Assembly (NCBI GenBank): GCA_001642005.1
Contig: LWCA01000387.1
Coordinates: forward strand, 1-29,267
DNA: 29,267 nucleotides
Direction: 5' to 3'
Source of the DNA: Intoshia linei
Lineage: Eukaryota > Orthonectida > Rhopaluridae
Part shown: piece after piece, positions 9,701 through 18,927 of the stretch
How positions within the stretch are numbered: the stretch's first letter is position 1
Layout: each line of letters opens with the position of its first letter
Translations under genes and position numbers: made by a program
Notes under the pieces: generated by a model
Seen by the model: only the letters and a program-made list of their open reading frames with translations
What the model was told of the DNA's origin: nothing
Databases searched by the model: none

Positions 9701-12700
9701 ATAACTACAACGCTTGAATTCGTTTTAATTTGTACAATATCATTATTAATGTTCATTATAACTCTATAATGCATTCTTGATCCATCTATAACAAAATTAT
9801 AATTTGTTCGATTGTTATTTGTCATTATAACCATATTTCCTTTTGTTTTCAAAGAATTAGATACTATTAATATTTCATAAGTATTTTCAACCAGTGTTGA
9901 TTCTGAATGAAGTATACGGGGAGCAGGAAACAAAAATTCTTTACCCCAAGAACTCGTCGGATGATTTTGCAGAATTAACATTCTATTGACATATGAAGTG
10001 AAAAAACTTTTATATTCATCTGATCTTATTAAATTTCCACTTATTACTGCAATTTTGGTATTTTTTAGAGATTTTATTATTGTTCCAGTTAACTCTCGTA
10101 CGTTTTCGATATGAAATATTTCCCCTTTATTGAGTGAAATATTTATTACATCTCCACTTTCATATGTTCTTCCATTATGTAACATTGCAAACAATTCAAT
10201 TGTTGGAAATAGTACCGAAATTCTAGTCTTTTCAGTAGCTATAATTGTTATAAAACATATATTATTCCGTATTGTTTGAATCTTATAATTTGGCCAATCA
10301 GTTACTGCAACGTATCTATTGCTTAAACTTTCTACCGGCAATGCCAAATATCCTGAATTCCTTCTACATGGCATTACAGTTATACTTATGGGTTCATTAG
10401 CATTAATCCATATAGCTTTATTTCTTATTACTCCTTGTCCTTTAAGTAAATAGGATTTATCAAATTTTATAACATTTTCTGTGTCAAGTTCATAATATTC
10501 TAGATGGCTGTCATCTTTTACACCAACATATACTTTTATTTTTAACTTTACCTGACTTTTATTGTTTCTGTTAATTTGTAATTCCAAAAATGGCACATTG
10601 TCTCCAAAATAACAGTTTGATATTGGTACACTAATGACAAATTCTCTCCCTAAATGTAACAATATACTATATATATAATAAAAAATACTATAATTGAATG
10701 TGTAAAGATCAACTATAAATCATACAAGTGGCGTGTAGAACTAGATCTGGACCAGATTAAAATTACAGACCAGAGTGAAAATTATGCGGTCAGCGTTATA
10801 ATATATATTTTTACACATATTTCTTTTTTTTTCAGTTTTTTATATATTTTTCATGATTACAATTTCAACATTAGTTAGCACTTATTTTATTATTATTGTT
10901 TCATACATGATTTTTTTAATTAATCATTTATTGTAATCTAAATGTTTTCATAAACCGGTAAAATTGGGGTTTTTAAAATTTGAAGGAATTAATTATATAG
11001 ATTTTCACTAATATTTCTATATTGGAAATGTGTAGACGTTCAATGCACATTTTTTTTTAAATTGTAGGATAATATTTACATTTTCAATTTTTATTTTAAT
11101 CGAAATTTTTGAAAAATATGGGTTGATAATATGTTAACAATTATTTTATCCCGGGAATGTCTTGATTTGTGGAGTTGAAATTTTGTTTTTATTTTTGTTT
11201 TAAATGAAAAAAAAAAAGGTAATTTGGGGTTTTGAACCTGAAGATATATTATTTTTTTAATTTAAATTTATGATAATATTTATAATTTTAAAATCTGTAT
11301 CAGAGTGTATATTTTTTTAAATTCTCGAACTCGTTTGATTTTCTAAAAAAAAAAAATTGGGCTTTATGACCTGTAAGATGTGAGTTTGGGAGTTTCAAAT
11401 TTATCTTATTTTCACCCCGAAAAACTGTAATAGAAATGTAACTATAAAATTCCAAGACTGGTAGTTATTGAAATAAAAACAGACAAACAAAGCATATTAT
11501 ATAAGTAAGGACTAATTATAATTATAGGCCGAGTTCTAACACTTCAAATTGTGATATTTTTTAAGATCTAATAACTAGTCATTATCCCATATTATAGTTT
11601 TTATTTATAGTATTTATAAATGTTTTAATTTATAAAAAATATCAATCTAACCATAAGTAGATTCATTTATCGATTCATTTTCATTAATTTCATCGACCTC
11701 TTGTTCATTCATACCACTTTCCTATAAATTATTATAATTTTCAATATTTTTTATATAAAGGTATAAACAGGTGTGTAGTTTGACGGGTCATGAAGCTATT
11801 AAAACTAATTTTAATAAATATAAATTAAAAAAAATTATTTTATTTGCAGTTTTCCAATAAAAACTTTTTTTCCTGATATATAGAATATTAATTACATATT
11901 CGAAAGGATGAGAACAGAGTTCTCCAGCATACGATACAAGAGCCTTTGTAGCATTAGAATAGGCTGTAAAATATGACGAAAAACTTTCATCGGCTTCTAT
12001 TATGTAAAATTTGTTAGTATCGACTCTTATAGATACTGTGGACATTGAATCTTCCTGATGAGCATCTGTAATATAAGCAACGTCCGGATGCGTTAAAACG
12101 GGATTATTATTAATTTTTAATGAATTTAAATAATCCTTGTGGATGGTTGCAAAAATATAAGAAATGTGTTTAATGTCATGTGCTCCAGGAATGAGATAAA
12201 TATATGAATTAAGTAATTTTGATTTTGGTGGAATATTAATTGTATTAATCTGATCAACATACTTTATGAAATTATTTGATTGGACGTGTTGGTTCAATTT
12301 TCTTTGAAAAACCAGAGACACTAAAATATCTTTATCACTAAAAATTCGTACACCACTATAATCATCAAGTGGAACTATAGAAGGTTCAAATTTAATTTTT
12401 GTTGATATTTTGGTCGAAATGTGAATATTATATTCTCGCTTATTATCAGATACCTTCAACATTGTTTCTTCGTTTGTAATATGAGTTGTTACAACTTTAA
12501 CAAATACGTCATAACTTTGTAAGATACGTTCACTTATGGGTTTAAATACATAAAATTCACGTCCTGCCAATGTAGATTCAGATAAGAGTTGTTTTTTTTT
12601 AAGACAAGTAGTAGCTCTCCTATCCATGAAATTGGTCATATTAAATTGAACAAGTGTTAATAAATTGGAGGTAAATATTCCCACTGAACGATGTGATAAT

Positions 12701-13455
12701 ATCAATAAACCACTGGCATCGGCTCCATTTATAAATATTTCAATAAACGTAGATGGGTCCATAATTATAACTTCATTGTTCACTAATTTTGCCTTGTTAT
12801 ACATAAATTCTATTTCACTACCATATAAATCGTTTGGAAATGTAATTTTCACTCTATTAGTGGAGTTGTGAAGATTAACTATTTTTACTGAAAAACGTTC
12901 ATCTACCTGAGTCATTTGATCACCATCTCTTAACAAAGGCGTTTTAGTATTTTGCTGTCCCATAACTAATCTATAGGCAGTTCCAAAACTGGAAATTGGA
13001 TAGATTGGGTAAATATGTGTACACGGATATAATTTTTTATTTTCTATTTGAACGTGATAAATTAAAATAGGTTCCGATGTATGAATTAATATAATTCTAG
13101 AATTAAAATTGAGACTTTTAGCATTATTAATAGATAATGCACTTACAACGTCTGATACATAAATTTGTTGTTTTGATAAAGTATTTGCGTCCAAATTTTT
13201 GATATGTGATATTTTATGAGATTGTCCTGCTATACTAATTTTCACTTGGATTGTAATATTTGAATTTTTGTATGTGTTTTTGCGTTTTATGGTAAAATAA
13301 TTTTGCGAGGGTTCATCAAAAATATCCACATCCTCTAGAATAACAAAAAATTCTGTTCCAATATTTTTAGAGTCGGAACATTTACTTTGTCCTCTGACAA
13401 CCAAAATTGCAATCCCAAAAATAATCTTAAGCAGATCCCAATAACAATATTTCAT
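6210..13455 (-). CDS. Membrane-anchored FCGBP-like receptor, IgGFc-binding units + EGF + TM, four exons
   Basis: Exons 11896-13455, 11652-11721, 7626-10649 and 6210-6724 join in frame into 1722 residues. A signal peptide (about 1-24) is followed by three ~500-residue units. Each has three landmarks: GTEFFV 33 / GTAYRLV 158 / GREFYVF 298; GREFVI 544 / SNRYVAV 653 / WGKEFLF 778; GSYFTVI 1037 / GTRNVAA 1161 / WGRNYAV 1296. These recall the IgGFc-binding N-terminal domain of FCGBP, a secreted mucus protein. A six-cysteine EGF module follows (Cys 1556, 1564, 1570, 1579, 1581, 1600), then a membrane helix (about 1617-1642) and an ~80-residue basic tail rich in Tyr and Pro. No von Willebrand D domain is visible. 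The protein is probably on the cell surface; its ligand is unknown. Family call from motifs, joining from phases. Confidence 0.8.
6759..6844 (+). repeat. Dispersed repeat, copy A
   Basis: The core CTTCGTAAAAACAGCAGCTA followed by a TATCAAAAAA block matches copies at 15522-15622 (+) and 21309-21413 (-). This is the most decayed copy. It lies in intron 3 of the FCGBP-like gene. Confidence 0.6.
6929..7440 (+). repeat. Dispersed intronic repeat, first copy
   Basis: It shares several blocks in the same order with 11050-11500: AAATATGGGTTGATAATAT, then GGAATG and GGAGTTGAAATTTT, then AAATTCTNGAACT with a poly-A run, then ACAAACAGA/ACAGACAAACA near the 3' end. It fills most of intron 3. It may be the 3' part of the element whose start is the repeat at 6759. 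Confidence 0.55.
7626..10649 (-). CDS. FCGBP-like gene, exon 3 (units 2 and 3)
   Basis: A 3024-bp exon opens after TTTAG with the codon that completes GREFVI. Reading runs on to a stop at 7576, but the donor ACTG|GTATGT at 7626 gives the phase-1 end needed for the EGF exon. A cysteine-containing stretch (CLPTCPDNY..., then ...RNC) closes unit 3. Confidence 0.8.
11050..11500 (+). repeat. Dispersed intronic repeat, second copy
   Basis: This is the counterpart of 6929-7440 in intron 2 of the same gene, same orientation. It holds internal repeats of an A-run followed by TTGGGGTTTT or TTGGGCTTT (about 11205-11235, 11345-11370; a related one at 10960). No transposase frame is visible. Confidence 0.55.
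11652..11721 (-). CDS. FCGBP-like gene, exon 2 (small acidic linker)
   Basis: A 70-bp exon between TATAG and GTTAGA encodes 23 residues starting ESGMNEQEVDEINENES. It begins in phase 0 and ends in phase 1, exactly what the flanking exons need. It forms an acidic hinge between units 1 and 2. The donor is the weakest in the gene. Confidence 0.65.
11896..13455 (-). CDS. FCGBP-like gene, exon 1 (signal peptide and unit 1)
   Basis: It encodes 520 residues. The ATG at 13455 is preferred over an upstream TTG because a hydrophobic signal segment (DLLKIIFGIAILVV) follows at once. The exon ends in CSHPFEY with donor TAT|GTAATT, phase 0. Confidence 0.8.
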
Positions 13456-14209
13456 GTTCGTACAATACAAATTGATTAATTTTAAATGATTCGCAGAAAT
13501 TTTATAAATGTATACATATTATTTGTTTTCTCAGTAGTTATGACTTACTACAGGTAAACTGACCACCATTATTAATCTGGTTCAATTGACATGTAAAAAT
13601 TTTTGTTTATTAAAGTTACAAATTGTATACATATAATAAACTAATATATATTATTTGTCACATAAGATTCACGTACATTTAAATTGTAACGTTAAATTTA
13701 AATTATATATTTATTGTTCAAAAACCACTCATGTGTAGTAGTAATTAACAAACACGAAAATAGCTGTGGATATAAGAGTCGTTACAATTAACGGCGTAAT
13801 CACTAATAACGAATATCCCAATTTAATTCAATTGTAACTATGCAATTATTAATAACATATATAATATGTAGATTTAACACAATTAATAGTTATATAATTA
13901 AAAATTATTCAATGAAATATAAAAATAATATATTATGTTTTTGTAGTAATATAAAAAATATAAATTTTATTTTTATCGGTGATAACATTTTTTTAATTAA
14001 TTGTTATATTTGCATTTGTTAATTAAAGTGATTCATTAGTTTGATAGAATTCATCGTCAGTTAGGCTATAATGGGTATTATAATAAACCTAAGTCTAAAT
14101 AAATTTTTTATATACACTATTACATTGTTAAATTATATATTACAAAAAGTATATAAACCGATAAAAATGTATATTTAATACAATATATCTAATAACATTT
14201 TTATACAAA
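13456..14209. other. Intergenic spacer between IP6K 3' end and FCGBP-like 5' end
   Basis: Both neighbours are on the minus strand, so this holds the IP6K 3' UTR and the promoter of the FCGBP-like gene. A 60-codon frame at 13840-14022 is low-complexity and not supported. I see no repeat or clear regulatory site. Confidence 0.5.
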
Positions 14210-14278
14210 TTATAAATTTGAGTGATGTGATAAACACTTGATAATACTTTTAAGACCAAATATATATCCGGCATCAGG
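14210..14278 (-). CDS. IP6K: IP6K exon 5 (terminal)
   Basis: TTTAG|CCTGATGCC opens PDAGYIFGLKSII, the conserved GPDxGYxxGL end of IP6Ks, and reaches TAA at 14210-14212 after 22 codons. Confidence 0.85.
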   Translation of the reverse strand, partial: PDAGYIFGLKSIIKCLSHHSNL

Positions 14279-17200
14279 CTAAATTAAATGTGTATTGATA
14301 CAATAAAAACTGGACTACATGATGATAAAAATTATAATCTTTATTAACAATGTAAGTTACATTATAAGTTATAATTTATAACTTACATTGTTTGACATTT
14401 TTAAATTGATAAATTATTATAATTGTATATTAGGGTGTCCCACTAATTAAAAGATTGAAAAGTATATTTCAGTATCGTAATTATTGGTGATTCTAAGAGA
14501 GTATCTCGAATATTAGCGCACAATTTTGTAATTTAACTAGGTAACAAAGAATCCTTTTTTTAAGAAAATTTTTTTAATTTTTTAACATTAATATTTTTGT
14601 TCGTAGATATTTTATTTTACCTTGTAGACCCATCTGTTTCTTAATTTTTTCAAAAATTTTTTTACTGATTATTATACAAACTATTATTACCATAATTAGA
14701 CAAAGTTTATAACAATCAAAATTATTGAAATTAAAAAGTAAAAATTTACTTCATAGTATTTAACTTTATCTAAAAAATGTATGTTGGTGGAATGTTCAAA
14801 GTCGATTATTTTTGCATCAAGTTGTAAAAATTTTTGTCCAGATTCAAGATCAAATATATAATATTTATAAATGAAAAGAGAGGAAGAGTATAGTCGCATC
14901 GTGGGATCTTCTTTTAGGTGTGTAATAATTTTATAAAGTTTAGATATGAGTATTTTCAATTGACTTTTTACAATATTCGTATATGGAATTTCTCCAAAAA
15001 AATTGGATAAAAAATATTCTGTTTCATATATGGTAAATTTTCGGCAGAGGTATTTATCGGTATGCACATAATTTTTATTTATATCGTATTTCTAGTTTAT
15101 AATATATCATATTAGTTATAATTACAATGAATACTTTACATTTTTACCAATTCATTATTTTTATCATATATGATATAATATACTGTTTTCAAACGCAGAT
15201 ATCCCATTTAATTAAAATAATAATATGCAACCTCAGCAAAAATTCAAGTAATGTTAGATTGTTCTAATAATTATTATAAAATTATTATTATTACTATTAT
15301 AATAGTAACAGTATAATATTATTCATATCATAAAAATATTTTATATATACTTTTTCACGAACTTTCGAAAATAGCTCATATATTATATAAAATATAATAC
15401 ATTTATAATGTAGTAATTACAATGCAATAAATATAAATTATTAAATAAATGTATATTAGGGTGTTTCACTGTATCAAACTATGTAAAAATGTAGGTTCAA
15501 TTCGTTTTAATTTTATATAAAAACTAGATTGGCTGTTTTGTACTACGTAAAAACAGCACCTAATTCTGCCGAGGGCATATTTTTATTCTACCAAAAAAAT
15601 TAATTCACGTTGAAAATCTAACTTAAAAATCCTACTATTTACTATTATCAATCCTTTAAAGCAGTGCCCACCAAAATACGGTCCGCAATTGAATTTTATC
15701 CGGCCCGCGAACTACAAATCTATTACAAAATACACCGGTAATATCCTACAAATTATCATATATCATCAACTTAGAGTTTAAATATATACTATCGACTTTT
15801 TATTTCTAAATCTTGAGAAACTTATTAATTCATTAACTTAAATGTTAAATCGTAATTTAAAATACCGTCATGTATGTTTCCATCTGGACCCGTCGATTTT
15901 TTTGTGTTTATTCCGACCTCCATATCAAGACGTTTCGTGGCCACAGCTTTAAAGGACTGGTACCCAAACTTGTTTCAGGTGAAACCGTCATAACACATTA
16001 ATTAATTTTTACTTTAAAGTGAATTATTCTATCTTAATTTTGCTTTGTTAACATTTGTTTATAGAATTTTAAAAACAATTGCTATCCCATTTTTTTAATT
16101 TATTAACAAAGATGAATGTGACAAAGATGATGATGAATCTTTCCAATATAGCATGTATGCGTCCATATAATGCTTCCAACTGTTAATTAATTATAAATAA
16201 CAATTTTAAATTAAAAAAAAATTTAATATAATAAATTGAAAAAAAATACTTAAATCAATAAAAATTCATTAAACTTAGTTACGATGAGCGCTAAATTGTT
16301 TAAAACTTTTAAGCCATTGCCCGAACCTTTTTTTAAAAATCTATGAAGTGTCATTGGGTGCAAATTGAAGATATCAAAATTGCTCATTGGATGGTGGGTG
16401 TACTTTTGATATAAAAATTTGGTCACACCCGTAACTGGTATACTATAAATTGTGGTACAGAATTCAAATTCATGTAATTCTTCGTTGTAAAATTTTTTTT
16501 TTGTTTTCTATCAAGTGTTCTGGATGACAACTTGATAACTTGTGACCTGAAGTTGTTACTAATAAAAAATTTTTTCTAATTTTGAAACACCCTAATGTAA
16601 ATATAAAAAAACATAATTAAAAAAATTTACAATACATCCACATATTCTATACCCGAGTGCGAAGGAGGATGACATTTTACATTTTCTAATCATATTTATT
16701 CGTTTTTCTTCTGAACAATCGTCTCCATGTTGTCGTTTACCCATTTTTATATCCAAATATGAAACACAATATAAATTATGTAGCAAGTTTTCAATAATTA
16801 TGTAAACTAGAGTGAATATTTCAGATAAATTTAAAATCTATATTTTAACAAATAAAAAATAGTTGGTTATGAAAGTGTAAAGTTAAATAATCGATAAATT
16901 ATGCAAAATACAATATAATAAAATAATATTTCAAACATTGTCTAAATTTCTAAAATAACGCATATATTAGACTTATTCGTTTAAACAGAAATTTAAAATC
17001 GTCAAAATTCCATTACCACTAAATATTCGCACTAAAGTTGATAATTGGGAAATATATTATTAGAAACAATCACATTGAAGCAATCTTCTTTTAATTTGAA
17101 GACTTTTTTGATGTTATATTTTTATTTATAGTATATTTTTACTTTTATTATTTTTTAAAAATATTCTATAAATAGCGAATTTAATAATTTTAACTAATTA

Positions 17201-18927
17201 TATTTTAAGTTAATTATAATAATTCAAATGGCAGAGATAACTATTTACTTTTCCTAAAAAAATTATTCCTTGAGCCTTCCCATTATTTTTAAGATATAAT
17301 TTTTTCATAGTTGGTGTGATTATTTAGGATTATTTTGAGACAAACCTGACGCGATTTTATCAATTTTTATCTTAAATCTGTTAACCAACCAGTAAAATGT
17401 CTCACTATTTTCTGGATTATATAGGTGCATGGGTGTAATATTCTATATACATAGTTAAATCATGAATGATCGTATAAATATTGAAAATTGATTTACATTT
17501 ACTCCCCGCTTCTGTTGGAATATAATTTAATAATTCAGTCAATGTCCAATTTCTTTTATTTTGTTCATAATTAACTGAAAAATTATCTCCAATATTGAAA
17601 TTTTCATCAATTACCTTTGCTAAACATAAAATGGTACATTTAAAATATTGTTTTAATATAACTACGATCTTTTTGAATTATCCAAAATTGATATAAATAT
17701 TCTTTTGATTTAACACATTTTGTTTGTAAAATTCCTTGAAAAAATTATAAATGAGTTATCAATTAATAACATTAATAAAATAAATTCGCGTATAATTCAT
17801 AATTATTATTAAATTGTATTACCCACCACCGTTTACTTAATTTATTAATTAACTTTATTTAAAAATTCATAATAATTTTTTTATATAAACGAATAATCCC
17901 AACAATCAATGATATTATATAAATGCTTTAATTTTTTAAAAAAATTTATTCATCGGATATTTGATATTATTATTCAGTTCATATTCGTCATTATAATATT
18001 TATATTTTTATACATTTATTATACATTTTTATTTTTGTATTTCATTCTAAACTTTTAAAATTTGAATGATTATTGAAAATGAGAAATAGTGTAGTTATGA
18101 TGCATTACTTTTCAGAATGTATTTTAAAATATATTATATTTTATTTTTATATGTCATAATATCTTAATAGAACCTTAATATTAAATTTTCTATAATAATG
18201 TTGTAATATCCTGAAAATATACGAATCAAACTAATAAAAAACGTAAAAAGAAATATGGTAGCATATAATTTGAATGTATCGTTTTTTTAAATTATGACAG
18301 AAAATGGCTCATATAATAAAATTACCAAATTTAGTACAGCGTTCTTTTTTCTACTCCTATAGCGGCAACCCCCCTAGGTGGGAGTTACCACTCACGTTAA
18401 GACTCACTGATTTAATTTAATTAAAACGATTAAATTATATTATTATTATTACATTAAAAAGTATTATAGTATAATTTATCGTTATTATGTAGATAATTGG
18501 TACACTAATTTTACATAGTCTAATTTATTAAATGATTTAATCTATTATTATATAAAAACTAATATATTGTAAATAAATTCATTTTTATAATTAACAATTA
18601 TTTTGTCGGAAGACATAATGATGTCTGTTAAATCAAGATAATAGTATATATTTTCTACTTTAGATATTATTTTAAAAATTAAATATTATATTTAATTAAT
18701 ATACCTATGAACTGGCATATATAATTTTTTAATTCTGGGTGGATATAGATATAGAATAACAACTCTCTTTTATTAAAAAATTTGCAGATATATTTACTAT
18801 CTAAAACAATTATTTTTCTGTGACCACCTGCCGTAAGTAAGTATTGTTCCACGTAAATTGGTTGAGATTCTTTGGATTCGGTTGTATTGAGTTTATAATT
18901 ATAAAATTTTCTGTTTTTAAGTGCCAT
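14210..18927 (-). CDS. IP6K: Inositol hexakisphosphate kinase, five exons
   Basis: IP6K phosphorylates InsP6 to the pyrophosphate InsP7 using ATP. Exons 18705-18927, 17503-17619, 16631-16806, 14750-15091 and 14210-14278 join in frame to 308 residues, shorter than the ~400-440 of vertebrate IP6Ks. Visible family landmarks: AGGHRKII with ICKFFNKRELLFY (the HQVGGH...CKPL...REQ.FY region); LDIKMGKRQHGDD at 131-143, the inositol-binding signature (PxxxDxKxG) with Asp132, Lys134 and Gly136 kept but Val in place of Pro; RLYSSSL near 238-244; IDFEHST at 268-274, the metal-binding IDF motif with Glu where Ala is usual; and PDAGYIFGL at 287-295. The acidic insert of vertebrate IP6Ks is largely absent. 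An IPMK relative is possible, but KMGKRQHGDD favours IP6K. Confidence 0.88.
14346..14392. repeat. Intronic hairpin with perfect 14-bp arms
   Basis: AACAATGTAAGTTA (14346-14359) is matched exactly by its reverse complement at 14379-14392. The loop itself contains ATTATAA-G-TTATAAT, so most of the 47 bases can pair. It lies in the last IP6K intron. Confidence 0.65.
14430..14749 (+). mobile_element. Solo AGGGTGT-type transposon terminus in an intron
   Basis: TA is followed by TTAGGGTGTCCCACT at 14430, like the ends of the element at 15456-16595. No matching right end is seen before exon 4 of IP6K, so only the left border is placed with any confidence. Confidence 0.35.
14750..15091 (-). CDS. IP6K: IP6K exon 4 (C-terminal lobe)
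   Basis: Acceptor ACTAG|AAATAC, donor GAA|GTAAAT, 114 codons in phase 0. It holds DKYLCRKF, the RLYSSSL motif and IDFEHST. Confidence 0.85.
15267..15325. repeat. ATT/TAT-rich simple sequence
   Basis: Low-complexity run of ATT and TAT units with short inverted stretches, within IP6K intron 3 between exon 4 and the transposon cluster. Confidence 0.5.
15522..15622 (+). repeat. Dispersed repeat, copy B
   Basis: It reads CTAGATTGGCTG, then TACTACGTAAAAACAGCACC, then CCGAGGGCATATTTTTATTC, then a TTGAAAAT block. It matches copy C at 21309-21413 over about 100 bases in the reverse orientation and lies inside the TIR element. Confidence 0.7.
15662..15946. mobile_element. hAT-type MITE with perfect 8-bp target duplication
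   Basis: A 285-bp element with CAGTGCCCAC at the left and GTGGCCACAG at the right, imperfect inverted ends of hAT style. It is flanked on both sides by CTTTAAAG (15654-15661 and 15947-15954), an exact 8-bp duplication. Subterminal CGGTCCGC and CGGCCCGC blocks stand out from the AT-rich background. It is nested in the element at 15456-16595 and has no coding capacity. Confidence 0.82.
16631..16806 (-). CDS. IP6K: IP6K exon 3 (inositol-binding signature)
   Basis: Acceptor TCTAG|TTTACA, donor ATT|GTAAAT. It encodes IENLLHNLY, then LDIKMGKRQHGDD, then RKCKMSSSFALGYRICG, matching the most conserved IP6K segment. Confidence 0.88.
16807..17502 (-). other. IP6K intron 2
   Basis: AT-rich intron of 696 bases. 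I see no repeat, RNA gene or further exon in it. Confidence 0.6.
17503..17619 (-). CDS. IP6K: IP6K exon 2
   Basis: TTTAG|CAAAGG joins in phase with exon 1 to give FIAKVIDENF, where other IP6Ks have a KGVVSV-type segment, and then NWTLTELLNY. The donor is GTAAAT at 17502; a second GTAAAT six bases on would keep the same phase and add two residues. Confidence 0.75.
17620..18704 (-). other. IP6K intron 1
   Basis: AT-rich, mostly low-complexity, except the GC-rich patch at 18364-18389. A missed small exon is unlikely because exons 1 and 2 already join in phase. Confidence 0.55.
18364..18389. repeat. GC-rich imperfect palindrome in an AT-rich intron
   Basis: A 26-base near-palindrome with arms GGCAACCCCCC and TGGGAGTTACC around a TAGG centre, with three mismatches. 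Its G+C content is far above the surrounding intron, and CTCACGTTAAGACTCACTG follows. It could be a remnant of a mobile element or an RNA hairpin. Confidence 0.45.
18705..18927 (-). CDS. IP6K: IP6K exon 1
   Basis: It starts at ATG 18927 (MALKNRKFYN) and ends in phase 1 at CATAG|GTATAT. Open reading continues upstream to a TTG and past an AG at about 18950, so an upstream 5' exon cannot be excluded. Confidence 0.8.

Larger units (their letters stand above)
15456..16595. mobile_element. Terminal-inverted-repeat element, TTAGGGTGTTTCA ends
   Basis: TTAGGGTGTTTCA at 15456 and its exact complement TGAAACACCCTAA ending at 16595 form 13-bp inverted ends. The left flank is TA and the right is TG, so a TA target duplication has decayed or is absent. 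The 1.14-kb element fills most of IP6K intron 3. It contains repeat copy B and a younger hAT element. No transposase reading frame is evident, so it is non-autonomous; a mariner/Tc1-like origin is a guess from the TA flank. Confidence 0.65.

Noticed and set aside
12665-12871. 68-codon plus-strand frame
   Set aside because: Opposite strand of exon 1 of the FCGBP-like gene; shadow.
13840-14022. 60-codon plus-strand frame in the spacer
   Set aside because: Asn/Ile/Tyr-rich low complexity expected in AT-rich DNA; no support.
15456-16595. An autonomous mariner with a transposase
   Set aside because: No transposase-like frame could be found between the inverted ends in either direction.
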